NCBI GenBank assembly: GCA_014138725.1
Contig: JACJID010000001.1
Coordinates: 2,166,385 to 2,230,384, forward strand
DNA from: Kutzneria viridogrisea
Lineage (GTDB): Bacteria > Actinomycetota > Actinomycetes > Mycobacteriales > Pseudonocardiaceae
Direction: 5' to 3'
DNA length: 64,000 bases
Every line of letters begins with the position of its first letter. Position 1 is the first letter of the stretch. The notes beneath the pieces are model-generated. The model had not been told where the DNA came from. It made no database searches and worked only from the letters and a program-made list of their open reading frames with translations. The position numbers and the translations under genes were made by a program. Below, piece after piece: positions 1 to 8,006 of this stretch.

Positions 1-332
1 ATGTGCCAGCCCGCGTCGTCGGGTTCCTCCTCGTGCGGGAAGCGCAGCGGGAAGGACCCGAGCGAGCGGCGTGGCAGCCACCGGCCGGGCCCGACCAACT
101 CGTCGAACGCGGCGTGCAGCGCCGGGGTGTTGGCCGCCTCGATGAACGGGGGTTCGGTGCGGTCGAACACCCAGTGCACCGGCTTGGTCCACGTGCCGGG
201 GTCCTGGGGATCGCAGCCGGTCTGCCGCCAGAGGATCTCGGCGCAGGCCGACGCGGTGTCCACCGGGAAGGCGCCTTCGACCTTGACGAAGCCGTCCGCG
301 AGGAACTGATCACGCATCGGGCCATGGTGCAC
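1..332 (-). CDS. Phytanoyl-CoA dioxygenase-like protein, N-terminal part (runs off left edge)
   Basis: About 110 codons are visible; the remainder lies beyond the left edge. The opening block DGFVKVEGAFP resembles the start of the PhyH family of Fe(II)/2-oxoglutarate oxygenases, which hydroxylate lipids or natural products in the cytoplasm. The last visible residues, AGWH, would supply the first His of an HxD iron motif, so the catalytic core cannot be checked here. I take the GTG at 332 (reads MHHGPMRDQF); the ATG at 317 is an in-frame alternative. It lies 21 bp behind the rRNA-methylase gene on the same strand and is probably co-transcribed with it. Family assignment is fairly good; substrate unknown. 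Confidence 0.65.
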   Translation of the reverse strand, partial: MHHGPMRDQFLADGFVKVEGAFPVDTASACAEILWRQTGCDPQDPGTWTKPVHWVFDRTEPPFIEAANTPALHAAFDELVGPGRWLPRRSLGSFPLRFPHEEEPDDAGWH

Positions 333-353
333 GGTGAAACCGGCTGGCGCAGC

Positions 354-1550
354 TCAGTTTTTCGCCGTGACGATCCGCTGGGCGTTGTCCTGGACCCGGC
401 GCAGCAGCGCGTGCAGCATGTCCTTCTCCTGGGCGGAGAACCCGGCCAGCAGGTCCTCCTCGACCCGCTCCTGCACGGCCCACAGCGCCGCGATGGCCTG
501 CTCCCCGTGCCCGGTGATCACCGCCTGTTCCTCGTCGGAGCTCAGGTAGCCCAGTTCGGCCATCGGCGACAGCGCGGCGGCCAACTCCCCCGCGTCCACC
601 CCGAGGTCGCGGCGCAGCTGCGCCAGCGGGGTGGACCGCTCGCAGGCCAGCACCATCAGCAGCACGACCTGGCTGCTGTCCAGGTCGCCGACCTCGCGCA
701 GCCGGGTGTCCAGCGCCTGCCGCACCAGGGCCCCGGCCACGTTGATCTCGCGGCCCAGGGTGTCGCGGATCCGGTCGGTCAACATGGCCAGCACCATCCT
801 CATGCGCAGCTCGTAGATGCTGATGCCGGTCGCCACCCCGACGTTGAGCGATTCCACCGCCCCCGCCATGGGGATCTGCACCACCAGGTCGGCGGCGTCC
901 ACAGTGGCCTGATCAACACCCGCGGTCTCGTTGCCCACGACCAGCGCCACCCGGCCGCCCCGCAGCGGCGCCAGCGACTGCAACCGGGTGCCGCGCGGGC
1001 TCGTCACCACCACCTGGAACCCCTTGGCCTGCAACGACTTCACCGCCGCTACCGGGCTGTCGAACCGGCGCACCGCGGCACCGAGCACGGCGCCACGCGA
1101 GGCGTCGAGCACCCGCCGCGAGCCCAGGTCGGTCTCGTCGTCGGTCAGCACCACGTCGCGCACGCCCAGGGCGCGGGCCGTGCGCACGATCGTGCCGAGG
1201 TTGCCCGGGTCGGCGACCCGGTCGCACACCACGGCGAAGTCCCCGTACGGCTCGTCGGCGCCGAGTTCGACGGGCAGCCGCACCACGGCGAGCCAGCTCA
1301 CCGGCTTGGCGCTGCCAGTGACCTTGCGCAGCAGGCCGTCACGGACCTGGTGCGCGGCGACGCCGGCGGCCAGCAGGTCGGCCGGTGGTGGCTCGGCGCA
1401 CAGCACGTGGTCCACCTCCGCGCCCGCGGCCAGCACCTGGCGGATCAGGCTCGGACCCTCCACCAGGCAGCGGCCCGCCGCGAGCCGCCCGGCCCTGGTC
1501 GTCAGCGCGCGGGCGGCGGCGATCAGCTCGTCCTTGATCGACTCGATCAC
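354..1550 (-). CDS. TsnR-like SpoU/TrmH rRNA 2'-O-methyltransferase fused to a MarR-like domain
   Basis: 398 residues. Residues 1-250 form a SpoU (SPOUT) methyltransferase: N-terminal substrate-binding part, then motif 1 DPGNLGTIVRTA (about 114-125), motif 2 VVGNETAGV (from 204) and motif 3 IPMAGAVESLNVGVA (226-240), where the knot binds AdoMet. The SRRVLDASRG stretch and motif 3 look like TsnR, which methylates 23S rRNA A1067 and gives thiostrepton resistance. Residues 260-398 are unlike SpoU enzymes and read as a MarR-type winged helix (SSQVVLLMVLACE, LGYLSSDEEQ, GHGEQAIAALWAVQERVEEDLL). I chose GTG 1550 because the longer start at 1586 lies inside the hairpin at 1561-1615. The RNA target is inference; the extra domain may bind nucleic acid or a drug. 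Confidence 0.8.
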   Translation of the reverse strand: MIESIKDELIAAARALTTRAGRLAAGRCLVEGPSLIRQVLAAGAEVDHVLCAEPPPADLLAAGVAAHQVRDGLLRKVTGSAKPVSWLAVVRLPVELGADEPYGDFAVVCDRVADPGNLGTIVRTARALGVRDVVLTDDETDLGSRRVLDASRGAVLGAAVRRFDSPVAAVKSLQAKGFQVVVTSPRGTRLQSLAPLRGGRVALVVGNETAGVDQATVDAADLVVQIPMAGAVESLNVGVATGISIYELRMRMVLAMLTDRIRDTLGREINVAGALVRQALDTRLREVGDLDSSQVVLLMVLACERSTPLAQLRRDLGVDAGELAAALSPMAELGYLSSDEEQAVITGHGEQAIAALWAVQERVEEDLLAGFSAQEKDMLHALLRRVQDNAQRIVTAKN

Positions 1551-1560
1551 GCGCCGATCG

Positions 1561-1615
1561 TGCCATGAAAGTGCCGTTGCTGGCATTCAGCGCCAGCAAC
1601 GGCACTTTCATGGCA
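1561..1615. repeat. Perfect 24-bp inverted repeat, hairpin family copy 1
   Basis: Arms at 1561-1584 and 1592-1615 are exact complements around a 7-base loop; the core is GAAAGTGCCGTTGCTGGC. It lies just past the stop of the SDR gene and before the start of the rRNA methylase. It has no T-tract. It belongs to the family also seen at 14206, 14296, 20369, 30372 and 37545. A role in transcription termination or mRNA end protection is likely but inferred. Confidence 0.9.
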
Positions 1616-1621
1616 TCGCGC

Positions 1622-2401
1622 TCACGCCTGCAAGCCGCCGTCCACGCGCAGGACGGTGCCGGTGACGTAGGAGGACCTGTCGCTGAGCAGCCAGGCGGCG
1701 GCCTGGGCGATCTCCTCGGGGGCGGCCGCACGGCGCAGCGGGGTCCGCGCCGCGATCTGTTCGACGACACCGGGCGAGTGCGACTCCCAGGTTTGGATCA
1801 TCTCGGTGAGCGTGCTGCCGGGGGCGATCGCGTTGACGCGGATGCCTTCGGGCCCGTAGGTGACGGCGGCGGACTCGGTGAGGCTGTTGACGGCCCGCTT
1901 CATCGCGCCGTACGCGGGCAGTTCGGGGTTGCCCATCAGGCTGCCGACGCTGGAGTTGTTGACGATGGCCCCGGTACCCGCGGTGGCGCGGATGGCGGCG
2001 ACCTCGGCGACCATGGCCAGCCACGGGCCCTTGAGGTTCACGGCGTAGAGGCGGTCGAAGTCGGCCTCCAGCGCCTGGTCCATGGGGCCGGGCGGCGCGA
2101 TCGTCGCGCCGTTGTTGAAGGCCACGTCGAGGCGGCCGTACAGCAGCACGGCCTGGTCGACGGCGGCGCGCACGCTGTTGGCCTCGGCAAGGTCGCACAC
2201 GATGTAGTCGGCGGTCCCTCCTGCCGCCCGGATCTCCTCGGTCACGGTCCTGAGCTGGTCCTCGGTCCGGGCCGCGAGCAGCACGCGGGCGCCTTCACGG
2301 GCGAACAGCCGCGCCGCGGCGGCGCCGATGCCACGCCCCGCGCCGGTGATGAAAGCGACCTTGTCAGTCAGCAGGCCGAGGCTGTTCACGGTGTTGTTCA
2401 T
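1622..2401 (-). CDS. Short-chain dehydrogenase/reductase
   Basis: 259 residues, the usual classical SDR length. The NAD(P)-binding motif GAGRGIG is at 20-26, the NNG motif follows FNNGAT near 96-98, and the catalytic residues are Ser150/151, Tyr164 and Lys168 (YGAMK). The C-terminal VTGTVLRVDGG is typical of the family. It oxidises or reduces an unknown alcohol/ketone in the cytoplasm. It diverges from an XRE regulator gene across an 87-bp gap that contains a perfect palindrome, which suggests the regulator controls it. ATG at 2401 is the only good start. Confidence 0.92.
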   Translation of the reverse strand: MNNTVNSLGLLTDKVAFITGAGRGIGAAAARLFAREGARVLLAARTEDQLRTVTEEIRAAGGTADYIVCDLAEANSVRAAVDQAVLLYGRLDVAFNNGATIAPPGPMDQALEADFDRLYAVNLKGPWLAMVAEVAAIRATAGTGAIVNNSSVGSLMGNPELPAYGAMKRAVNSLTESAAVTYGPEGIRVNAIAPGSTLTEMIQTWESHSPGVVEQIAARTPLRRAAAPEEIAQAAAWLLSDRSSYVTGTVLRVDGGLQA

Positions 2402-2423
2402 GACCTCAACCCTCGAGCGGGCT

Positions 2424-2468
2424 GGTGGGTGCTAGCCAGGTACCGGTCGTACCTGGCTAGCACCCACC
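2424..2468. promoter_or_regulatory. 20-bp perfect palindromic operator between SDR and XRE genes
   Basis: Arms at 2424-2443 and 2449-2468 are perfectly complementary around CGGTC; the arm core is GTGCTAGCCAGGTAC. The site sits between the divergent starts at 2401 and 2489. Binding by the XRE regulator at 2489 to control both genes is inferred from position. It could also be read as a hairpin, but its place upstream of both genes argues for an operator. Confidence 0.75.
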
Positions 2469-2488
2469 TGTGCTTTCACAATGGGGAT

Positions 2489-3340
2489 GTGGACAGGCAA
2501 GAGCTGGCTGCTTTCCTGCGCAGCAGGCGCGAGCGGATCGCCCCCTCCGACGTGGGGTTGCCCGCCGGGCAGCGCAGACGCACGCCAGGGCTGCGCCGTG
2601 ACGAGGTGGCGCAGCTGGCGTTCATCTCGACCGAGTACTACACGCGGTTGGAGCAGGCCCGCGGTCCGCGCCCCTCGCGGGAGGTGCTGGCCGGTCTTGC
2701 CAGGGCGCTGCGCCTGACCGACGCCGAGCGCGCCCACGCCCACCACCTGGCCGGTGTCCCGCCGGGCCCACTGCCCGGGCCCTCACGCCAGGTGCGCCAG
2801 AGCATCCTCGACCTGATCAGCCGGTTGCCGCAGGCCGCGGCCATGGTGCTGTCCGCGACGCACGAGGTGATCGCCTGGAACGACCTGGCCGCCGCGCTCA
2901 TGGAGGACTTCTCGGCGCTGCCCCGGCGCGACCGCAACCTCGTGCGCCGTGTGTTCCTCGGGCCGCGCACAGGGGATCAGCGGATGTACGGGGTGTCCGA
3001 CGTCGAGGAGTTCGCCCGCACCTCGGCCCAGAGCCTGCGCGCCACCGCGGCCCGCTACCCCGAGGACCCCGAAATCACCGAACTGGTGGACGACCTGCTC
3101 GCCGGGAGCGAGGAGTTCCGCCAGCTGTGGGAGTCCCACGACGTGAGCGCCGAGCCCACCCTGTGCAAGACCTTCCAGCACCCGCTGGTCGGAGCGATCA
3201 CCGTGAACTGCGACGTCCTGCACATCACCGACCGGGACCAGCACCTCGTGATCTACACCACCGCCCCCGGCTCATCCTCCGAGCAGGCGCTGCGACTGCT
3301 CTCCGTCGTCGGCACGCAGCGCTTGGACGTTCCTGGTTGA
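2489..3340 (+). CDS. XRE-family regulator with MmyB-like ligand-binding domain
   Basis: 283 residues. Residues 1-75 carry the XRE helix-turn-helix (LAAFLRSRRERI, TPGLRRDEVAQLA, STEYYTRLEQARGPRPS), as in MmyB/ClgR-like actinobacterial repressors. The rest matches the MmyB-like PAS-type ligand domain (AWNDLAAALMEDFSALPRRDRN, HPLVGAITVNCDVL). Start GTG 2489 directly precedes DRQELAAFLRSRR; upstream in-frame sequence is not conserved-looking. Probably autoregulates and controls the divergent SDR through the palindrome at 2424-2468. Its 3' end overlaps the convergent aminotransferase gene by 69 bp. A second XRE/SDR pair lies at 21757-23599. Confidence 0.9.
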   Translation: MDRQELAAFLRSRRERIAPSDVGLPAGQRRRTPGLRRDEVAQLAFISTEYYTRLEQARGPRPSREVLAGLARALRLTDAERAHAHHLAGVPPGPLPGPSRQVRQSILDLISRLPQAAAMVLSATHEVIAWNDLAAALMEDFSALPRRDRNLVRRVFLGPRTGDQRMYGVSDVEEFARTSAQSLRATAARYPEDPEITELVDDLLAGSEEFRQLWESHDVSAEPTLCKTFQHPLVGAITVNCDVLHITDRDQHLVIYTTAPGSSSEQALRLLSVVGTQRLDVPG

Positions 3341-4462
3341 CCTGATCCATCCCCGCAGCGCGTCCAGTGCGGGCTCGGGATCGCGCCGACCCACGCCGAT
3401 CCGGAACCGGTCGGCGGGCACCGGGGTCAGGCGGGAGGCGAACACCTCGCCGGGGACCAGCAGTACGCCGACCTCTTCCACGGCGCGGCGGCAGAACTCC
3501 GTGGCGCCCTCGGTGCCGAGGTAGCGCGGGAAGCACACGCAGCCGCCCTCGGGCGGGGCGAACTCGAACAGCTCGGCGAACTCCGCGAAGAAGTCCTGGA
3601 ACACCGGCAGGTTCGCGGCGATCAGCGCGCGGTTCTCGGTGAGGATCCGCTCGCGGGCCTTGATCGCGATCCGGGCGAGCACCTCACTGGGCCCGGCGTT
3701 GCAGATCGTCGTGTAGTGCTTGGCACGCTCCAAAGTGGACAGCAACTCCCTGTCCTGGCAGGCGATCCAGCCCACGCGCAGCCCGGGCAGCCCCAGGGAC
3801 TTGGAGGTCACGCCGACCGAGAGCGCGCGCGGGGAGAGCTCGGCGGCCTGCGGCAGCGTCCTGGCGGGGTCCAGTTCCAGGCCGCGGTACACCTCGTCGC
3901 TGAACACGCGCACCCCGCGGGCGTCGCACTCGGCGAGCAGGCGCCGGAACTCGGCGGGCTCGACCAGGGCGCCGGTCGGGTTGTTGGGGAAGTTGACGGC
4001 GACCAGCACGGTGTTGGGGCGCACCGCGTCCAGGACGGCGTCGACGTCCAACGCCCAGTTCCGCTCGGGGTCCAGCGCCACGCCGGTGACCTCGCAGCGC
4101 GACAGCGGCACGGTTTCGGCCGACTGGTAGCCGGGCGTCACCACCACCGCGTGGTCGCCGGGGCCGAGCAGTGCGGTCAACGCCAGGTAGATGGCCTCTT
4201 CGGCCCCGGCGAAGCACAGCACCTCGCCCGCGTCCAACCCGGTGTAGCCGCTGGCGATGGCCTCGCGCAGCAGCGGGTCGCCCCAGGTCTCGCGGTAGCC
4301 CAGGTCCAGGTCGCGCCACGCGGCCAGGTCCTGTTCGTCGGCCAGGGCCAGCAGGTCGGTGACGGTCCGGGTCTGCGCGTCGGAGGCGGTGAGGTGGTGG
4401 CGGGCGGTGAACTCCCAGCGGGCGAAGTAGGTCTCCAGCCGGAACTCGGGCAGCACGGTCAT
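3272..4462 (-). CDS. PLP-dependent class I/II aminotransferase
   Basis: 396 residues, fold type I. The PLP Schiff-base lysine is Lys221 (GVTSKSLGLPGLRVGW), the cofactor-contacting Asn is in NFPNNPTG (157-164), and Asp189/Tyr192 lie in SDEVYRG. An AEEAIYLAL helix start near 88 binds the phosphate. It transfers an amino group between an amino acid and a 2-oxo acid; substrate unknown. Its ATG overlaps the stop of the upstream YheO-like regulator (ATGA), so the two are translationally coupled. Members with DauR-like neighbours often act on D- or unusual amino acids, but that link is inference here. Confidence 0.9.
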   Translation of the reverse strand: MTVLPEFRLETYFARWEFTARHHLTASDAQTRTVTDLLALADEQDLAAWRDLDLGYRETWGDPLLREAIASGYTGLDAGEVLCFAGAEEAIYLALTALLGPGDHAVVVTPGYQSAETVPLSRCEVTGVALDPERNWALDVDAVLDAVRPNTVLVAVNFPNNPTGALVEPAEFRRLLAECDARGVRVFSDEVYRGLELDPARTLPQAAELSPRALSVGVTSKSLGLPGLRVGWIACQDRELLSTLERAKHYTTICNAGPSEVLARIAIKARERILTENRALIAANLPVFQDFFAEFAELFEFAPPEGGCVCFPRYLGTEGATEFCRRAVEEVGVLLVPGEVFASRLTPVPADRFRIGVGRRDPEPALDALRGWIRSTRNVQALRADDGEQSQRLLGG

Positions 4463-5052
4463 GCGGGCGCACCTCCGGAGCGCAACTCGGCGAGCAGGGC
4501 GTACAGGGTGGACCGGGACACGTGCAGCGCGCGGGCCACCACGGGCACGGCCTTGCGCACGGTGAACACCCCGGCGTGGTCGAGTTCGGCCAGCACCGCC
4601 ACGCGGTCGGCGCGGTCCCACTGGTCCACCGGCCTGCCGCGCTCGCGCACGGCGGCGCCGACGGCGAGGTTGATCCGCTCGACCCAGTCGTGTTCGAACA
4701 GGGACTCGGGGCGGGCCGTGACCGGTGCGGCGAACGCGCTGAGCAGGGCCACGGCCTGGTCCAGCGGGGTGCGGTCCAGGTTCACGCAGAGCACGGCGGT
4801 GGGTCGGCCCGACTCGTCGCGGAGCACGGCGCTGACCGAGGACAGCCGCCTGCCGTCGGGCAGCAGCTTCTCGTACGGCCCGAGCACGTCCTCGCCCTCG
4901 GGCAGCTCGCCCAGCAGCGAACGGTCGCCGACGACCCGGCCGGACACCGGGTTCCAGATGCCGGTGATCCGGTCCGTCACGGGGTCGTGCAGCACCACCT
5001 CGGCGTGCGGGCCGAGCAGCCGTGCGATCGCCTCGCACACCGTTGACCACAT
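4459..5052 (-). CDS. YheO/DauR-type transcriptional regulator
   Basis: 197 residues. The N-terminal half is a YheO-type PAS domain (LLGPHAEVVLHDP, LGELPEGEDVLGPYEKLLPDGRRL, CVNLDRTPLDQ); the last 50 residues are a helix-turn-helix (FTVRKAVPVVARALHVSRS, TLYALLAELRSGG). DauR-type proteins sense amino acids and control D-amino-acid catabolism. The stop overlaps the start of the aminotransferase at 4462. Upstream, 5053-5104 holds TGGAC/GTCCA motifs in several orientations, a plausible autoregulatory site. Function is inferred from family and coupling. Confidence 0.88.
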   Translation of the reverse strand: MWSTVCEAIARLLGPHAEVVLHDPVTDRITGIWNPVSGRVVGDRSLLGELPEGEDVLGPYEKLLPDGRRLSSVSAVLRDESGRPTAVLCVNLDRTPLDQAVALLSAFAAPVTARPESLFEHDWVERINLAVGAAVRERGRPVDQWDRADRVAVLAELDHAGVFTVRKAVPVVARALHVSRSTLYALLAELRSGGAPA

Positions 5053-5104
5053 GGCCTGGACACTACGTCCAGACTGGACTGTTTGTCCAACAACTGTCCA
5101 ACGT

Positions 5105-5908
5105 CTATCCGCGCTGACGGGCCGCCTCGTAGAGCACCACGCTGCCCGCGGTGGCGGCGTTGAGCGAGCTGGCCGCCCCGCCGATCGGGATCGACACCAC
5201 GGTGTCGCACGCCTCGCGCCAGGCCGCGCTCATGCCCGCGGTCTCGTTGCCCACCACCAGCAGGGTCGGGCCGGTCAGGTCGTGCCGGTCGACCCGCACG
5301 GTGCCGTGCTCGTCGGTGCCGACCACCTGCACCGCCACGTCCTGCGCGCGGACCCAGCCCAGCACCGCGGCGGCCGACTCGGCGCGGACCACCGGCAGGG
5401 CGAACAGCGAGCCGGTACTGGCCCGCACCGCCTTGGGGTCGTACACGTCGGCGGCGTGCCCGGACACGATCACGCAGTGCGCGCCGAACGCGTCGGCCGA
5501 ACGCACGAGCGTGCCCACGTTGCCCGGGCTGGTCGGCCGGTCGAAGACCACGCCCAGGAAGTCCGACGCCACCACGACATCGCCCAGGTCCTCGGCGGGC
5601 AGCGCCACCACGGCGATCAGCTCGGGCGCCTGCTCGACCTTGTCCCCCAGTTCCCGCAACAGCTCCGGGTCCATCTCCACGCGTTGGGCGGCCACCCCGT
5701 CGAGCAGGTCCCCCGCCCAGCGGGACAGCTTGCGCCCAGACGGGTACAACCAGGCGCGCACGGTCCAACCCTGTTCCACCGCAAGGGTGATCGGCCGGAC
5801 GCCCTGCACGAGGAACTCCCCGTTGCGCTGCCGCTTGGTGCGGTTGAGCAGCAGGGACTCCCACTGTTGAAAACGCGCGTTGCGGGTACTCACCTTGAGT
5901 GCTGACAC
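5105..5908 (-). CDS. TrmH/SpoU-family RNA 2'-O-methyltransferase
   Basis: 267 residues. An N-terminal L30e-like substrate domain (NRTKRQRNGEFLVQGVRP) is followed by the SPOUT core: motif 1 SPGNVGTLVRSADAFG, motif 2 LLVVGNETAGMS, motif 3 IPIGGAASSLNAATAGSVVLYE. It methylates a ribose 2'-OH in tRNA or rRNA; the target cannot be told from sequence. GTG 5908 follows an AAAGG ribosome site. It is the second SpoU enzyme within 5 kb but lacks the MarR-like extension of the first and is only distantly related. Probably a housekeeping gene. Confidence 0.9.
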   Translation of the reverse strand: MSALKVSTRNARFQQWESLLLNRTKRQRNGEFLVQGVRPITLAVEQGWTVRAWLYPSGRKLSRWAGDLLDGVAAQRVEMDPELLRELGDKVEQAPELIAVVALPAEDLGDVVVASDFLGVVFDRPTSPGNVGTLVRSADAFGAHCVIVSGHAADVYDPKAVRASTGSLFALPVVRAESAAAVLGWVRAQDVAVQVVGTDEHGTVRVDRHDLTGPTLLVVGNETAGMSAAWREACDTVVSIPIGGAASSLNAATAGSVVLYEAARQRG

Positions 5909-5971
5909 GGGATGAGCCTTTCAGACGTTTGGGGACGAACATCCACGACCCCCACCAGGGTCTTCGGTCAC

Positions 5972-5988
5972 TAGAATCGGCACCCGTG
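5972..5988 (+). promoter_or_regulatory. -10 element and leaderless start of the MarR gene
   Basis: TAGAAT at 5972-5977 lies eight bases before GTG 5986 with no ribosome site between, the layout of a leaderless actinobacterial mRNA. This decides for the GTG at 5986 over the longer in-frame start at 5899. Confidence 0.55.
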
Positions 5989-6450
5989 CCGAGCGACAGC
6001 GACCTGCCCGATGCTGGTTTCCGGGCGTGGGTCGCGGTGTTCCAGGCCCAGGCTGCGATGGCCAGGACGCTGGACCGCGACCTCAAGCAGTCGGTGGGCG
6101 CGGGCCTGACCTCCTGCGAGGTGCTGTCCACCCTGGGCGCCGCCCCGCAGGGCCGGCTGCGCATGCAGGACCTGGGCAGGCAGGTCTTCCTGTCCCGCAG
6201 CGGGATCAGCCAGGCCGTGAACCAACTCGTCAGCCAGGGCCTGGTGGAGCGCCAGTGCGATCCCGACGACCTGCGCTCGATCTTCGCCGTGCTCACCGAC
6301 AAGGGCCGTGAGGTGCTCAGCCGCTGCGCGCCCGCACTGCATGGTGAGGTGCGCGGCCGGTTCTCCGAGCACCTCACCGAGGCCGAGGCGCGCACGGTGA
6401 CCGAGGCGATGGGCAAGGTGCTGCGCGCGCTGGGTGAACAGCCCGGCTGA
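5986..6450 (+). CDS. MarR-family transcriptional regulator
   Basis: 154 residues, normal MarR length. The winged helix spans about 45-115: LTSCEVLSTLGAAPQGRLRM, LGRQVFLSRSGISQAVNQLV (recognition helix), GLVERQCDPDDLRSIFAVLT (wing with the DxR motif), flanked by dimerisation helices. Such dimers repress efflux or catabolic genes and release DNA on binding aromatic ligands. It ends 56 bp before FAD monooxygenase A on the same strand, so that gene is a candidate target. Leaderless start explained separately. Confidence 0.9.
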   Translation: MPSDSDLPDAGFRAWVAVFQAQAAMARTLDRDLKQSVGAGLTSCEVLSTLGAAPQGRLRMQDLGRQVFLSRSGISQAVNQLVSQGLVERQCDPDDLRSIFAVLTDKGREVLSRCAPALHGEVRGRFSEHLTEAEARTVTEAMGKVLRALGEQPG

Positions 6451-6499
6451 AAACTTTCTCAGCAAGAAAAGTTTCGTGGCACGCAAGTTTGGCTAGAGT
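6450..6499 (+). promoter_or_regulatory. Promoter/operator of FAD monooxygenase A
   Basis: AAAACTTTCT at 6450-6459 and AGAAAAGTTT at 6465-6474 form an imperfect inverted repeat just after the MarR stop, followed by a -10-like TAGAGT at 6494-6499, seven bases before the ATG at 6507. The repeat may bind the neighbouring MarR or TetR, or serve as a weak terminator; position alone cannot decide. Confidence 0.45.
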
Positions 6500-6506
6500 G
6501 GGCCGC

Positions 6507-8006
6507 ATGACGGACGTGGACGTGGTGATCGTCGGCGGCGGCCCGAACGGCCTCATGCTGGCGTGTGAACTGCTGCTGGCCGGGCTCGACCCGGTGCTGC
6601 TGGAGCGGCTGCCCGAGCGCAGCCGGGAACCCAAGGCCAACGGGCTGGTCGGCCAGGTCGTGCAACTGCTGGACCACCGGGACCTGTGCGGTGCGACCGA
6701 TCCGCGACCGGTGCCGTTCTACATGTTCGGCGGCCTGCCGCTGGACCTGCGCGAACTGGACCCGAACCCGCTCTACGTGCTGCCCGTGCCGCAGCGCGAA
6801 CTGGAGGCGGCGCTGGAGGAGCGCGCGCTCTCGCTGGGCGCCCGCATCCGCCGCGGCCACTCGGTCCGCGAGCTGACCCAGGACGCGGACGGGGTGAGCC
6901 TCCAGGTCAGCGGCCCGGACGGGGAGTACGAACTGCGTGCGCGGTACGCAGTGGGCTGCGACGGCGGATGCAGCACGGTGCGCAAGGCCGCGGGCATCGG
7001 GTTCCCCGGCGTGAGCGGCGCGGAGTCCACCTCGCGCAGCGCCAACGTGCTGCTGCCGCTGGAGCCCGACGGCTCGCTGGAGGTCCCCGGCCACGGCAGG
7101 CTCGCGCCGTTCACCTTCCACCGCTTGGACAACGGGGTGTTCATCCACGCCGCGTTCCGGCCGGACGTGCACCTGGTGACGACCATCGAGTGGGGGCCCG
7201 AGCCCGAGGACGAGGTGCCGATGACCCTGGCGGAGATGGGTGAGAGCGTGCGGCGCGTGCTTGGCGCGCACGTCCCGATGAACCCCGTGCCGGACATGGA
7301 CACCCCGCCATTGCTGCGCAGGCTGACCGGGCACAACACCCGGCAGGCCGACCGGTACCGCGAGGGCCGGGTGCTGCTGGCCGGGGACGCCGCGCACGTG
7401 CACGCCGGGATCGGCGGCCCAGGCCTGAACCTCGGTATGCAGGACGTGGTGAACCTCGGCTGGAAGCTCGCCGCCACGGTGCGCGGCTGGGCGCCCGAGG
7501 GCCTGCTCGACACCTACCACCGCGAGCGGTACCCGTTGGGTGAGCGGGTCATGATGCACAGCCAGGTGCAGGGCCTGCTGCTCTCCCCGGGCAGCGAGGT
7601 CACCGCGCTGCGCACCCTGTTCGGCGAACTGCTCGGCAAGCACAGCACCGTGCGGCACATCGCCGACCTGATGTCCGGGGCGGAGATCTGCTACGAGATG
7701 GGCGGACCCGCACACGAGTTGCTGGGCCGCTGGGCGCCCGCGCTCAAGCTGGACACCGACCGGGGCTCCGTGCGGCTACCCGAACTGATGCGCGGGGCGC
7801 GCCCGCTGCTGGTCGACCTGAACGGCTCGCTCGGTGAGATCGCGGCGCCGTGGCGGGACCGGGTCGACGTGGTCGGCGCGCGCTGCGCCGGGCAGGACGC
7901 CTCGGTGCTGGTGCGTCCGGACGGCTACGTGTGCTGGGCGGGCACGACCGAGGAGGGGCTGCGGGAGACGCTGACCCGGTGGTTCGGTCAGCCGGGCGGC
8001 CGCTGA
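6507..8006 (+). CDS. FAD-dependent aromatic monooxygenase (class A), module A
   Basis: 499 residues, the size of Rox- and tetracycline-destructase-like hydroxylases. The FAD motif GGGPNG is near 10-15, the DG motif is GCDGGCSTVR (about 150), and the second FAD motif is GDAAHVHAGIGGPGLNLGMQD (about 295). The C-terminal third is thioredoxin-like (ASVLVRPDGYVCWAG). It inserts one oxygen atom into an aromatic substrate using NAD(P)H; substrate unknown. It converges on its TetR (overlap 19 bp). A paralogous pair is at 15136-17360. ATG 6507 follows TAGAGT; longer starts were rejected. Confidence 0.92.
   Translation: MTDVDVVIVGGGPNGLMLACELLLAGLDPVLLERLPERSREPKANGLVGQVVQLLDHRDLCGATDPRPVPFYMFGGLPLDLRELDPNPLYVLPVPQRELEAALEERALSLGARIRRGHSVRELTQDADGVSLQVSGPDGEYELRARYAVGCDGGCSTVRKAAGIGFPGVSGAESTSRSANVLLPLEPDGSLEVPGHGRLAPFTFHRLDNGVFIHAAFRPDVHLVTTIEWGPEPEDEVPMTLAEMGESVRRVLGAHVPMNPVPDMDTPPLLRRLTGHNTRQADRYREGRVLLAGDAAHVHAGIGGPGLNLGMQDVVNLGWKLAATVRGWAPEGLLDTYHRERYPLGERVMMHSQVQGLLLSPGSEVTALRTLFGELLGKHSTVRHIADLMSGAEICYEMGGPAHELLGRWAPALKLDTDRGSVRLPELMRGARPLLVDLNGSLGEIAAPWRDRVDVVGARCAGQDASVLVRPDGYVCWAGTTEEGLRETLTRWFGQPGGR

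Noticed and set aside
3..1568. Long plus-strand open frame antisense to the PhyH-like and rRNA-methylase genes
   Set aside because: Low-complexity Arg/His/Gln/Gly product typical of antisense frames in GC-rich DNA; the minus-strand frames carry clear family motifs.
1551..1586. Upstream start of the rRNA methylase at 1586
   Set aside because: It falls inside the hairpin repeat arm and adds residues without homology.
3716..5905. 729-residue plus-strand frame
   Set aside because: Antisense to the aminotransferase, YheO-type regulator and TrmH genes; composition shows no protein family.
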